Shown: piece after piece, positions 35,998-48,463 of the stretch
Numbering within the stretch: position 1 is the first letter of the stretch
Layout: each line of letters opens with the position of its first letter
DNA from: Camillea tinctor
Taxonomy: Eukaryota; Ascomycota; Sordariomycetes; Xylariales; Xylariaceae
Length of the DNA: 64,000 nt
Direction: 5' to 3'
NCBI GenBank assembly: GCA_022578605.1
Contig: MU394108.1
Span: 223,640 to 287,639 of the forward strand
Notes under the pieces: generated by a model
The model's database searches: none
What the model was told of the DNA's origin: nothing
The model's input: only the letters and a program-made list of their open reading frames with translations
Position numbers and translations under genes: made by a program

Positions 35998-38235
35998 ATG
36001 TCGGGGTACGGCTATCCGGGAGGTTATGGTCCGCCGCCACCACAACAGCAATATCCCGGTAACTATTACCAGCCGTATGTCTTGATCGACCATTCCCTGT
36101 TCCTCCTTGTTCCTCCTTGTTCCTCCCTGTTCCATGTCCCATGCTATATCAATGCATCCATCGCATCCTTGACCATGGGCTAATATCCTGTCTATTCTTC
36201 TTTCTTCAGACCTCCTCCTCAAGGATATAATGGTTATCCTCCGCCCCACGGAGGTCCTCCCCATGGAGGTGCCCCCCCTCCGGGTCCTTACGGATATTCT
36301 CAACCTCCTCCCCCGCAGCCTTACGGTTACAACCAGGTAATTACATACCTGTTGTCTGCCTCGATGCAGAGTAGATAATGTTTCTACGATACGCGTATTA
36401 ACATGCATTCCCCCAGGGTCCGCCCCCTCCCCAGCAACCACACGGTGGCTACCAGCAGTCCCCCGGCCCATATGGCCGACCTGGTACGAGCGATCTATTC
36501 TAGTAAAAACAACCCCCACGTAGGGAAACATGGGCTAACCAGACTAAATCGCGGGGGAAAAACAAATAGGCATGCCCACTATAAACTCGAACTCGTATAA
36601 CCATGGGAATTTCAATGCGCCGCCTCCTCCTCCCTCCGGTCCCCAGCAATTCGGCCAAGGTGCCCCTCAAGGGTATGCCTTTCAGTATAGTAACTGTACG
36701 GGGCGGAGGAAGGCTCTTCTTGTCGGTATAAACTATTTTGGTCAGCGTGGCCAGCTTCGTGGTTGCATCAATGACGTGCGGAACATGTCGAGCTACCTCT
36801 GCGAGAATTTCGGCTACAAGCGAGAAGACATGGTCCTCCTTACCGACGACCAGCAGAACCCCATGAGCCAGCCTACGAAGCAGAACATCCTACGAGCCAT
36901 GCATTGGCTCGTCAAGGACGCGAGACCGAACGACTCGCTATTCTTCCACTATTCTGGTGCGTACACAATGAAGAAAAAAAAAAAAGAAAAGACACGCGCA
37001 TACGGGCAGCTAGCTTGAGGCGTAGAAGGTTCATTATATTTTTCTAATAACTTTACCTAGGTCATGGTGGTCAAACCAAGGACCTGGATGGTGACGAACC
37101 CGATGGTTATGACGAGGTCATCTACCCCGTTGATTTCCGCCAGACCGGCCACATTACCGACGATGAAATGCACAGGATCATGGTGCGACCTCTGCAGCCC
37201 GGGGTTCGACTAACGGCCATTTTTGATTCGTGCCACTCGGGCACAGCTTTGGACTTGCCTTACATTTACTCGACCCAGGGTATCCTCAAGGAGCCCAACC
37301 TGGCCAAAGAAGCTGGCCAGGGCCTGCTCGGTGTTATATCTTCATATAGCCAAGGCGATCTTGGCGGTGTCGCGAACAACATCATGGGCTTCTTCAAGAA
37401 GGCTACCAGCGGTGAGGATGCTCATAACCGAGCCCTGGCTACCAAGACGTCGGCAGCAGATGTTATAATGCTTTCGGGCAGCAAAGACGATCAAACCTCG
37501 TCCGTATACCCTTTCTTTATGTTTCATCCTTACTGATAGAATACCCCCCTTCTCTGCATTCTTTATACGATTTATGACCTGGGTTTTGGGCATACTTTCT
37601 TTGATCTCTGGCTTGCTTGTATACTAGTAGGATTGGCACACGGACATATGATATTTTGCGGTACAAAAGGGGTGCTAGGGATGACACACCGTCCGGGTCT
37701 AGGGCTATAAGGGGAACTACTTTTTAGAATGTTGCATGTACATACTTTAGAAGTCTTTCGCTTTTTTTTTTACGCTCTAGAGCAAAGTGCGGCCAAGTCG
37801 GCCGTGACTTTGCATCTAGGGCGACGGGTTACGTTGGACCTGGGCTACTTCCCCCCTTTTTCCGTTTCTCTTATCATCATCTCCTTCACCCATTCTTGTT
37901 CTTTGAAAACGATTACTAACAACTCTTTAGTGCCGACGCAACAATTGCCTCCCAGGCCACCGGCGCTATGTCATGGGCATTCATCACCGCGCTCAAGAAG
38001 AACCCCCAGCAGAGCTACGTACAGCTGCTCAACAGCATCCGAGACGAGCTGGCGACTCGGTATTCGCAGAAGCCTCAGCTGTCCTGCAGCCACCCCCTGA
38101 GTAGGTTCTCGCACTTCCGCCCACCACCACCACTACATCCTCCTCCACAACCACCACCACCAATGCCATCATCATCCTTCTGGAACTGCTAATTACCTAA
38201 CATGCTAAGACACCAATCTCCTTTTCGTTATGTAA
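35998..38235 (+). CDS. MCA1: metacaspase (caspase-like cysteine protease, C14)
   Basis: Ca2+-dependent, Lys/Arg-specific cysteine protease family linked to protein quality control and cell death in fungi. Seven exons: 35998-36074, 36210-36336, 36417-36483, 36570-36956, 37061-37499, 37931-38100 and 38210-38235, giving 430 aa, a normal type I length. Residues 1-115 form a prodomain rich in Pro, Gln, Tyr and Gly ([14 protein letters not shown]). The catalytic dyad is His221 (HYSGHGG) and Cys277 (IFDSCHSG); [12 protein letters not shown] starts the caspase fold and the C-terminus ends NTNLLFVM. An intron splits the codon just before the catalytic His. The intron after QTS uses the unusual donor GTCCGT at 37500: the nearby GTATAC donor at 37504 shifts the frame and destroys the conserved [16 protein letters not shown] block. 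The last exon has only 26 nt. Confidence 0.94.
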
Positions 38236-40400
38236 AATGCGTAAAAGCGTTAAAAGAAACGCTCAAGGCGTAATGTGACACGGAGTCAAGGTCAGCGGCG
38301 GCCAAGTAACAGGCAAAAGGCAAAAAAGGCGTAAGGCTTTTTTTTATCTTTTTTTTATAGATATTATATGAAGCGGGAAAGGGGAAGGAAGGGGGAGAGA
38401 AGACGAAGCAAGAAAAGAATCTAAAAAGAACTAAAAAATTAAAGAAATGAAAAATGACAAAATGATTCGTGTATCTATCTATTTTACTCGTTCTCTCGAA
38501 AGGGGTTGCAGACTTCAACTTGAGGAACGAATTAAGACAGGAAAAGAAAAGGGGGAGTTTGATAGTTGAGGTTGCTCAGGTTTGCTCAGGGGTGAGGGGG
38601 AGAATGGGATTATACTATTATAGTAGGAGGAAGAAAGTGGGGGAGGAGGGGAGAGAAAGGGGGTGAAGAAAGGGAGAGGGAACAGCTATACGTTTTGGCT
38701 ATACCAGTAACTCGTAACTGAGAATCAATTGTTCAACCTAGCATTTCTTTTCCCTTTATAAGAAAAATGAAGAATGAAGGAGGAAAAGATGGAAAATTTT
38801 ATTTACATAGGTCATCTCTATACCTATAGGTAGGTACGTACCTTGGCAGGCAGTATTACAATTATTCTTTATACCAATTTCATTACCACTACCACTAGTT
38901 GACCTCAATAGATATGTCGTCCTTCATATCATACATACATACTCAACTCTGCTACCTACTTATCTAGGTTAAGGCCTATGGATGTAAGTTAGGTACTTAA
39001 CTACTATATAGGTTACTACAACTATAAGATAGGTAAGCAGTCTAATGATCCCATAGATTTTATAGTTATGACGTCCCGTCCATCAAAGACTTACTGGCAT
39101 GCTTGCTTATCTTACCTACCTACCTACCGTAGATATCTTACCGTGCCGGGGCTATGGACATGCCGAATCTGTAGGTAGGCTATCAAAGTGAGCACTAGGT
39201 AACGGAGATGGTAGACTTACATGCTGATCTTATATAATCTGCCTGACTAGGTTAGGTAGGTAATTGATAGACATTAAGTTCTCTACATAAAATGAAGTAA
39301 ACCATGTACAGGTTATGGAAACTTGACTTGGAAAAAAGAGGGAAAAAAAAAGAGGAAAAAATGAAAGGGAAAGGTGACATGCATAATAAATAAAGTATAT
39401 ACACCCGGCACGGACGGATAAATAAATAAAAAACTTGCTTTTCGTACCTAGGTAGTTATCGTCAATACCCCTATGCATTGATATCACAATATCGATACTG
39501 ATATCCATCCAATAGACTAGAGAAAAGCAGATAAACACAGACAGACAGACACAGCAAACATCATAGGTTTCTTCATCATCAATTCATCTCATTTATTTCA
39601 TTTACCCTTCCCTCTCTCTCTCTCCTTACTCCCTATTTAAACCCCCTTTCCCATGGGTAGTGATAGAGTGGCCTTTCTTCCCATCTTTCGCCTTTCGCCT
39701 TTCGCTTTCCCCTCCTATGGTGTAGGCGATGCCCTTTTTACTCCCAACTCCACCCTAGTAAAGTTAAACAAAAAAAGGAAAAAACCCCGGAAAGGGGAGG
39801 AATATAGTATCCCAATGCACCTTATTGAAAGAACCCCAGCTGAGAGAAAGAGGTAGAAGTAGAAGTAGAAATACGGGAGGGGAATGACATGCAAGAACAA
39901 AATCCAACACTGTACTTCAACCAATCCAACAACAAAGTGTTTCTTCTCTTCTCTTCTCTCTTCTCTTTTCTTTCCTCTCTTCCCGCACGTACCCTATTCA
40001 AAGTAAGTACCCGAAGAAGACGAGAAAAAGGTTATCCCAGACTCAGACTCAGACCCTCACTCTCAGACCCAAACTCGAATCTATCGAATCCAGAAAAAAA
40101 AAGAGTCCGACAAAGAGTCCATAACCCCAATTTCCCTTCCCCTTCCCCTTTTCTTCTTCCCCCAATTCTCAGGTCACCTTACTTCACCCCCTTCCCAGAC
40201 AAGAAACAAAAACAAAAAAAAAAAAAACAAAAAACAAAGCAAACATAGGTTAGGCAGGGTATAGGGGCGGGTGTACGTATCATGACAGAACCACTAATCG
40301 CCCAGGGGTAATCAACAACATAAAAAAAAAACAAAAACAAAACACAAGGCTAGAAAGGGAAGGGAGGGGAATGGGATCTTAAAACAGCAGTAAGCCTATC
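38236..40400. other. 2.2 kb convergent intergenic region
   Basis: 3' sides of the metacaspase and the ApsB-like gene. Poly-purine tracts, ACCTACC/TAGGTA repeats, one exact TACCTAGGTA palindrome (39445-39454) and an A-rich run (40204-40230). No gene is supported. Confidence 0.55.
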
Positions 40401-43400
40401 TCAGCTCTTCCTCCTCCCCCCTTTATTCTCCTCCCAAGCATCCGCCAGTTTCCTCCTCGTCTTCTCATGCTCTCCCCACCTGCCCGCCGCGACGCGCATT
40501 CTGGCCACCGCCCTCACCACCGCGAAGAACACTCTCAGATTGCTGGTTGTCTTTCCCTTATTGTTGCTATTGCTGGTACTGCTACCCCCGCTGAGTCTAG
40601 CCCAGTGCTGCTGCTGCTGCGCCAGTTGCTGCCTGCGCGACGACGAGAGCAGCGCGTCGGGGGACTTGATGCCGAGCTCCTTGTGTATGCGGGTTAGGAT
40701 GCGGAGGTCCGCTTTGTTGCTGTTGGTCGTATGTGTTAGCTAAGTATAATCTGTGAAGTGAAAGGGGAGACAGGATGGATGGCGGTAAGGAAGTAAAGAG
40801 GTAGAGTAGAGTAGTAGGCTTGACAAAACCTGGAAGAAAACCGAAAATAAAGAAGGGGAAGAAACGAGAGGAGAAAAAAAGAAAACCCATACCAAGCCTC
40901 CGCGATCTCGAGCTGCAGCTGCAGGAACCTCTTCGCGAACGCCCCGTCTTCGCGGAGCTTCGCCTCGCGCTCCCACCTGGCCTGCATCCACTGTATCTGC
41001 AGCGCCATGCCGCGTATCTCCTTCTCGTGCCTCCGCGCTGCCGCGTCCGCCGCCCGTATCACCGCCTCGTGGTCCTTCTGGTCCACCACGTCCATCACCA
41101 CGTTCCCGTACCGCAGGCTCGCCTTGACTCCGCTTCCGTTCCTCACCAGCGCCGGCGGGTCCTCCGTATTCTTGGCCTGTATCCAGGCGAGCGCCTCCTG
41201 AGCGCCCTCCTGCAGCCTCTCGCAGTCGGCCTGCAGCCTGCGCGCCTCCTCGCGGTACGCCGCCCGCTCGCCCCGCGCCCGGTCCAGCTTCTGCCGCAGT
41301 TCCTTGCACAGCGGGTTCGCGTAGTCGAGGTTCTGCTTCGCGAGGTCGAGCTGGTGTCGCAGGTCGTCGCAGAGCATGCGCGCCTTCTTCGACTCCTTGT
41401 TGGCGTGCGCTAGCTGCTTCTTGAGCTCCTCCGTCGCCCGGCTGGCTTGGGCTAGCTTCGCGTCCGCCTGCTTGGAGTCGTGGCGCGTGGCGCGTTCGGC
41501 TTTCCGCTTGACACTTTCGCACTCGCGCTCGGCGGCATGCAGCTTCAGCTTCGTCTCTTCGAGTTCCTGGCGAAGGTCCTCGGCGACCCGATCGGCGTCC
41601 TCCAGCTGACCTAAGCGGTCCGCTCGCTGGGACTGATCGCGTTTCGCAAGCTCGAGTTGCCGTCTGAGGTCTTGGCATAGTTCGTCAGCCTCGGCCAGCT
41701 TTTCACCTGCGTCTTCCGCCTCCTCGTCAAGGGTAGCCTGGAGCACCTCGACTTCATCTTCGAGGGCCTCTACCTTCTCAACCTGGGCTTGGTAGTCGAG
41801 CTGGCTTTGGCGGAGATCGTCACGGACGGTAGATATCTCATTGCGAAGATTGGTTAGCAGGGTTTGTCGCGATTCGAGGTCGCGTCGCAGACTGTCAATT
41901 TGACGGCTGAGGGCGGCCTCTTCGTTCTTATGTCGCTCTACTTCGCTGTTGAGGGCGTCCTGTAGTTTCATTTCCTTGCTTGAAAATGTCCCTTCGGTGT
42001 CACGTAGTCGGTCAATGGTTCGCTGAAGGCCAGCCGCTCGCTCTTCGAGACGGTCTCGTTGCGATTCCAAATCACGTCTTTCGGCCTGCCATTTCTCGCT
42101 GTCATTTCTGTAGAGGTTGTCTTTATCACGGATGATAGATTGCAACTCGGAGATTTCGTCATTTAGACGATCAATTTCTGCTTTTAGCTGGGTACGAGTG
42201 TCTCGTTCGATCTGAAGAGCATGGCTCTTCTCCTGGCCGACGTTGAGTTCTAAATCGTGAACCTGATTTCGTAGACGAGTGATTTCCCGCTGAAGAGATG
42301 ATGATTCATCTCCTGCCGTATTCTGACGCACACGATTATTCGACTTCTCATGCTCTAGGCTGATCTCGAGCTCGTTCACACGCCTTTGTAGACGGTTAAC
42401 TTCGCGATCCAGTGATGTTGACGCTGTCTGACCACCGGATGCTTCTTGGCGCACACGCTCAATTTCATCCTGAAGGTCTGCGATATCGTCGTTAAGACGG
42501 GCTACCTCTAGTTTGTGCTTTTGCTCTGCGTCGTGTTCGACTTGTATAGCATGGGCCTTTTCCTGCTCAAGAGCGGTTTCGAGCTCACTGATGCGTCTTT
42601 GCAGGCGGGCAACCTCGCGTTCCATCGATGCCGTCGCAGATTGGCCCCCAGAAGCCTCTTGTCGAATTCGTTCAATTTCGTCCTGAAGGTCGGCAATATC
42701 GTCGTTAAGTCGCTCGACCTCTGACTGGTGGCTACGGTTTGTATTGCGTTGCATATCGTCGGCATGTTGCCTTTCTCGCTCGATGTTGCGTTCAAGTTCA
42801 TCGACTTGTCTTTGTAGGCGCGTAACCTCTCGTTGTAAGGAGGATGATTCGTCGGCAAGGGCCTCCTGGCGAAGCTGCAAGAGGTTCTTCTCATCAGTGC
42901 GCACATTAAGGTCTTTCTGTGCTGCCTCCAGCTGGGATGTAAGGGCCTGGCGTTCGTTATCCCACGACTCGCGTTGCTGTAAGAGCTGTTGCGCTTTGGC
43001 TTTGACCTCGGCCGTGAACTTCTCTTTCTTGGCTGCCTCGCGCTCGAGAGATTCGCATTGTGCCCGGGACCGGTTCAACTCATCCTGTAGTCGTGCGGCC
43101 TTTTCCTCGATTTGTCGCGAGAGTCCCTTTGTAGTCATGGACTTATTCGACATCTCTTCCTGGAGCTCCTTTAGGTTCGTCTCTGCCCTATTTTTCTCAG
43201 CAACCGCCCGCTCCAGTTTGCGCTTCACCTCGTCGAGCTGTTGTTCGAGATGTTGGACGTCGGCTGTCTCACGCTCAAGGGATTCACACCGTTCTCGCGA
43301 TTGGCTTAACTCGTCCTGCAGTCGCGCAACCTTCTCTTCGATTTGCCGGGAGAGACCTTTCGTGACTAGAGACTTATTTGACATCTCATCCTGTAGTTCC

Positions 43401-44803
43401 TCTAGGTCCCCCTCGGCTCTGTCTTTATCCGCTACTGCTTGGTCTAGTTTGTCTTTCATCTCATCGAGCTGTTGTTCGAGACGCCGGACGTTGGACTCGA
43501 GGTCTTCGATCGTTTCTTTGGCCTCGTCTAACTCATCGCTCGACTTGGCACCCTCCTCGAGTCTGGAAGCTTTCTTCTGAGCGGATTTCAAGTTCTCCTC
43601 AGCTTGGTTGAGCTTCTCTTCTAATTCGTTTAGTTCCTCGTCGCGCTCGTTGATCTCTATGTCCTTCTCGCGCAAGTCGGCCTCTAAGTCGCTGATTTTA
43701 TCTCGTAACTCGTCCAGTTTACCTGCATCTTCACCCGGCCGCGCTTGACTTTCTAACTCAGCGATCCTTTCCTGGGCGGTCTTCCATTTGTCCTCGGCTT
43801 CGTCTAGTTTTGCCTTTATCTCGTCCATCTCTTCCTCGCGCTCGTTTAGTTCACGGTCCTTTTCTCGTAGGTCCGCTTCCAGATCGCCTATCTCGTCTTG
43901 TAGCTGGCCGACCTGTCCCGAGTCTTTGGTTTGCCGTTGTAGTTTCCGTTGAAGTTCTTCGATCTCGGCGTCCTTATCTTCTAGACTTCGACGGAGGGCT
44001 TCGGTCTCTGCCTTCTGGCTCTCGCTTGCATACTTCTTCTTGGCCTTCTCCTGAACGTCCAAGATCTGCTGCTCGTAGGCTTCCAAGTCCTTCTCTGCTG
44101 TCGCTAGTTGCTTCTTGTATTTGTGGAGTTCTCTCTGCATCGTGACCTTGTCGACCTTCAAGTCCGTGTTCTCCTTAAGGGCGGCTTCGCTGTAACCGGG
44201 ACCTGATTTGCGCAGGGCTTCTTCGAGGAAGTGAATCTTCAATTTCAGGCCGAAGTTTTCCTTTTCGATCCTATCGATGACATTCTCCTGTTCTCGAAGC
44301 GAAAGTTGGTTTCTGTCTTGCAAGGGGCCCTTGTTGCTGGCGCGTCTCGGTAGGGCTAGGGGGGTGGAGGCCACGCTGCTGGACTCGACTTCGGGAAGAG
44401 CGGTGTTATCGGCATAGGAGGCGCGTGAGCGACCGAAGAGGGAGGTTTCGACAGGAACGTTAGTCATGTCCATATCCTCGTCAATCTTTCCTAGGCCCGC
44501 CGGCGTGGTCGAACCGTTCGTATTCTCTTTACCTCTCCTCCGGGCACCGTTTCGTGTGGCAGACTTGAGCATTGGCGTGAATTCGCCCCCGCCAATACCT
44601 GCTGGAAGATTGCGCATATCTCCCAGAGGCGGACGGTTACCGCGAGGGGTTCTGAGGCTGGCGCCGCGGCCATTTCGTAGTTGCTGGAGAAGGTTGTTGT
44701 CTTTGACGGGAGTTTGGAAGGAGGGCTCCTGAGTCATATCAAAATCGGGGGGTGCCCGACTCAGGTAGGTGGCATCGCCCAGGTTGGTGCGAGGCGTGTC
44801 CAT
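40401..44803 (-). CDS. apsB: ApsB/Mto1-like microtubule-organising-centre coiled-coil protein (Cnn_1N)
   Basis: Two exons on the minus strand, 44803-40893 and 40719-40401, give 1409 aa. The start is the ATG reading MDTPRTNLG. At about residues 167-240 the sequence ENVIDRIEKENFGLKLKIHF followed by LEEALRKSGPGY is the centrosomin motif 1 (PF07989) that recruits the gamma-tubulin complex in Mto1, ApsB, Pcp1 and centrosomin. After it comes about 1000 residues of nearly uninterrupted heptad coiled coil. The C-terminal exon holds LRVFFAVVRAVARMRVAA, resembling the conserved end of filamentous-fungal ApsB; in Aspergillus this protein sits at spindle pole bodies and septal MTOCs and is needed for nuclear distribution. 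The N-terminal 160 residues are disordered with several TP/SP sites. The coiled coil contains three sets of internal duplications. The assignment to ApsB rather than Pcp1 is by overall likeness and not certain. Confidence 0.85.
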
Positions 44804-46274
44804 CTTGGCGAGGGTGGGATGAGGCAAGGCGAGACGAGGAGGGGAGGGTCCTCGTGATGCCGCCCGAGAGGGTTATAGAGAGAGAGAGGTCAGAATAATA
44901 AGTGGTAGTGGTGGTGATGGTAGTAGTTTTAGTAGTAGGAGTGGGTAATGGGTAGTGGGTGGTAATATCAGTCAATTGAAGGTATAGATGGATGGATGGA
45001 ATGAAATGGGATGAATCAATGAATCAATCAATACAGAAAATATGATCAGCTACTACTCTAATGTAGCCATAATTCTCATTGAAAGTGTATGTGTATGTGT
45101 ATGTGTGTGTCTGTGTGTGTATTAGTGTTAGTTAAAGTGGTGGGGAAAATACACAAAGTAAAAAAGTAATGTGGTGTTGTCGATGTTGAATAATTGATGG
45201 AGGGACGCGTTTTGCATCTTCCGTTTTGTTTACTTTACAACTGTGCAACTGTGAATTTACTGGAGCTTTTGGGGGCCGGGTTTAGGTGGGTGATGTAGTT
45301 TTGCACTACAGCTTTTTTTAGTGGGGGGACCGTTTTCTTGTACACTCTTGCCTACAAGTAGGTACATAGGTACATTACGATATATTTTTTTTTTGTTTTC
45401 TTTTCTCTCCTCGATCTAGTGTTATACCACACTAAGACGATGTTTGGACTGGTACTTACCCCACTTACCCACCCATGTACTTATGTAGGTAACTTCTAGG
45501 TAAGGTTACGTACTTACATGGTAAGTAATGTACATACGAGCAGGCAGGTGATTCAAGTGGAAGGTTCTAAAAAACCTTGTGATACTCTAGCCACACATAA
45601 CCTTTCTTAGCCACTTACCCACTTACGCTACAGGTAAGGTACCTATCTAAGTATGCAGGTAAGCTCTTCTCACTCACAGACCTTGCTCGGCACGGCAGAA
45701 GCTCTGGCAGCGGGAACTACTGGGGTACATCAGGGTTACTTCTCGCACAGGCTTCAAGCTTCAAGTGCAAAATCGGGTGCCCGGGGATTCCCGCGGGCCG
45801 CAACAACATTAAACCTGGTATAAATGACCAATGAAATGGTCACTAGATCCCTTCAAGAGAACCTCAAGTCCCACTAAACCATATCTCTCGTCTTCCCTGA
45901 CGTATCAGGCCCGGTTTAATTCTCATTACTGTTCCAGATCCCTCTTCCGTCGCCTTCGCAACATACATACCTAGGTAGTTATTGACTACTAAGGTTAGAT
46001 ATATATTTAGTACCGAGTTACTTTCTCTAGCTACCATGTAACTTTGTTCCCGAGTTCTTCTTCTTCTTCTTCTTCTTTTTGCTTTTTTCGTCTTCTCTTC
46101 TTAACTGACTGACTGAGCTATATAGCAACCAACATCCTGATCGCATTTTCCAAAGAGAGCGAAATAAATAAAAAAATAAGAAAGAAAGAAAGAAGAAAAC
46201 GAATAGAACTTTCATAAAAAATAAATAAGAAGAAGAAACCCAACTTATATCAAAAAAAAAAAAAAATATTCCCG
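44804..46274. other. divergent intergenic region
   Basis: Shared promoter region of the ApsB-like gene (-) and the F-box gene (+). GT repeats (45084-45120), one ACGCGT site (45205-45210), TACCTAGGTA (45968-45977) and CTT/A tracts right before the F-box start. No coding region is supported. Confidence 0.6.
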
Positions 46275-48463
46275 ATGACAGCATTTGAGGCCCTCCCGGA
46301 CGAGTTGGTCCATCAAATCCTCCATTACCTCTCTCCCGAAGAGACACTCCAGACCGTCGCGCTCTTCTCCAAGCGTTTCAACCGTGTCGCGCAAGAACCA
46401 CTGCTATGGAGGTACTATTGCAAGTCTAATTTCAAGTACTGGCATTCCAGTCACCACTTCAAAGAGAAGCTCAGGGGCAAGTTGCGCGAGGTCAACTGGA
46501 AGGGTTTGTATCTTCTGCGCTTATCGCGCAACCGGCGCATAGCCAAACTCATTGACGAGATTATCTCCTCGCGTATTTCTCGCCTCGACAAGACCGAGAA
46601 GATATGCCTTTATGGCTACGATGCGAAGGACTACCTTCTCAGCCAGTGTCGCATCGACGACTCTGCTGAGGACGTGTTTGCTAGAAGGTAAGGCACGCGA
46701 CGACAACACTGACCATCGCATAACCAAACAAAACAATCCCGGCCATTTTGATCGCGTCGCTGATTCTTTGCCACCCAAACTAGGTACTACGCCTGCACGG
46801 CCCTCGACAGTATCCATAGGAGTCTAGCTATTGAAGAGTGGGCCAAATACCAACGCCATGCCGCCCGTCGCATGGACGATGAAGCCTCTACTAGCGACAA
46901 GCTGAGCTGTGGTATGAGGTTGGAACGTGCCTTGGGTGCCTTTGACATGTTTATGCTGCACGACAACGAGGGCGACTTGGATGAGGTGCGTTGGAATTAA
47001 GACCTACCTATATAACACTGACGCTGAACCACAACTGATACTAATGATCAACTATTCTGACAATGTAGATATCCGAGTTGCTCGACAACATGGCCTCGCG
47101 CTTTCGGGACTATTGCCCCAACTTTGATCTCATGACGACTCGACGAAAGGCCATGACCTTGGCAAGCTGGCTTCACGCTAATAACATGACGGGCCTAAGT
47201 GATCCTACTGAGGAGACATACCGCTACCTACGGAACTGTCTTATTGGTAGGGCTCTACGAGATGATCGCCACCCTTCGCTGCCCATCATCTCTGCCGCTA
47301 TCTATTCTTGTGTTGCGTCCCGACTTGGTCTGGAAGCTTACCCCTCTGCTCTGCCCAGTCATGTCCATGCCGTAGTTTTGTCTCCTCTTGGTGTGTCCCT
47401 TGACGGGGTTGCCTTTCCGGACGGTGAGAGCCAACACCGAGAGAGCATGTTCCTTGACCCTTACGCCTCGGATGAAGAGGTCCCTCTTGAGTACTTACAG
47501 ACATTCCTTCATAGGCTCGGCATCCACTCCGGCCATACTGATCTGCTATGTCCTACCGCTACCGACATGATCGTGATGCGCACAGCCCAGAACATACGGG
47601 CATCGTTCACGAGCTTCCGCACTAGCGAACGCCCACTAGCGCAGCTGATTCCCATGATCGAGCTCAACCGCGGCGACTGGGCGCGCAACCTCCAGCCAGC
47701 CCTCTACAGCATGATCTGGGCCAGCATCATGATGGTCCCCGTCCTGCCCGACAACGAGGAGGACATGCGATGGGACTGGCAGCAGGACGTGCGCGACCTG
47801 CTCACGTACTTCTACGAGCACTTCCCCGAGGACGCCTGGCTGATCGAGAAGTACGTCTGCCCCATGTACGACAGCTTCGTGACGCCCTCGCGGCGCCGCC
47901 TCGACTGGGAGCTGCCCTCCAAGCGGGTCCGCGACCAGATCAAGGAGATCCGCCGCGTCGACTCGATGAGGAAAGCCCCGCGCCGGCGCAGCCAGCTCGC
48001 CGAGGGCATCAAGGTCAAGTACCGCGTCGGCCAGGTCTTCAAGCACAAGCGCTACGACTATTACGGTATCATCCTCGGGTGGACGGTCGACGGGTCGGGG
48101 GGCCAGTACAGCTGGGAGCATAGCGCGCCCCTTCGCGATTCCTGGCGCGGGTACAGTGAGCCGTTTTATCGCTGCATGTAAGTTTTTAAACAAACCCCTC
48201 CCCTCCCCTCTCCCCCTGCCAGTTTAGTTCATCGATAGCTAATCCTTTCCGTTCATCACAGGGTCGGCACCGACGGCGCAGACCACCACATCCTCGCCGA
48301 GGGCAGCATCGAAGCCATCGACTTCCCCACCGGTGCCGGCGTCGCTGCCCTGCCCCCGGAGATCAAGGACCTGCTCCCCATGGCGGGAAAGTTCTTCAAG
48401 CGCTGGGACAGCGAAAAGGGCGTCTTTGTGAGTAACCTCCGCGAGATATTCCCAGAGGATTAG
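46275..48463 (+). CDS. F-box protein with transglutaminase-like and YccV/hemimethylated-DNA-binding domains (FBXO21 type)
   Basis: Four exons: 46275-46687, 46784-46985, 47069-48177 and 48262-48463, giving 641 aa. Residues 5-50 are a clear F-box (LPDELVHQILHYLSPEETLQ), the Skp1-binding part of SCF ubiquitin ligases. The middle region (from about residue 235, with MTLASWLHANNMTGL and LPIISAAIYSCVASRLGL) matches the SirB1/transglutaminase-like fold. The C-terminal ~110 residues (KYRVGQVFKHKRYDYYGIIL and later EPFYRCMVGTDG) match the YccV/HspQ-like domain (PF08755). This three-domain order is that of animal FBXO21, an SCF substrate receptor. The final residues VSNLREIFPED agree with homologues, which supports reading through the GTGAGT at 48428 as coding. 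Substrates are unknown. Confidence 0.92.

Noticed and set aside
36403..36600. 65-codon plus-strand frame in the metacaspase as an exon continuing past 36483
   Set aside because: It runs through a GTACGA donor and an in-frame-shifting intron; the spliced frame restores the Pro/Gly/Tyr-rich prodomain.
42744..43580. 278-codon plus-strand frame inside the ApsB-like gene
   Set aside because: Ser/Arg/Cys-rich shadow of the coiled-coil codons.
47636..48193. 185-codon minus-strand frame inside the F-box gene
   Set aside because: Shadow of the GC-rich YccV/transglutaminase exon, which has clear family motifs on the plus strand.
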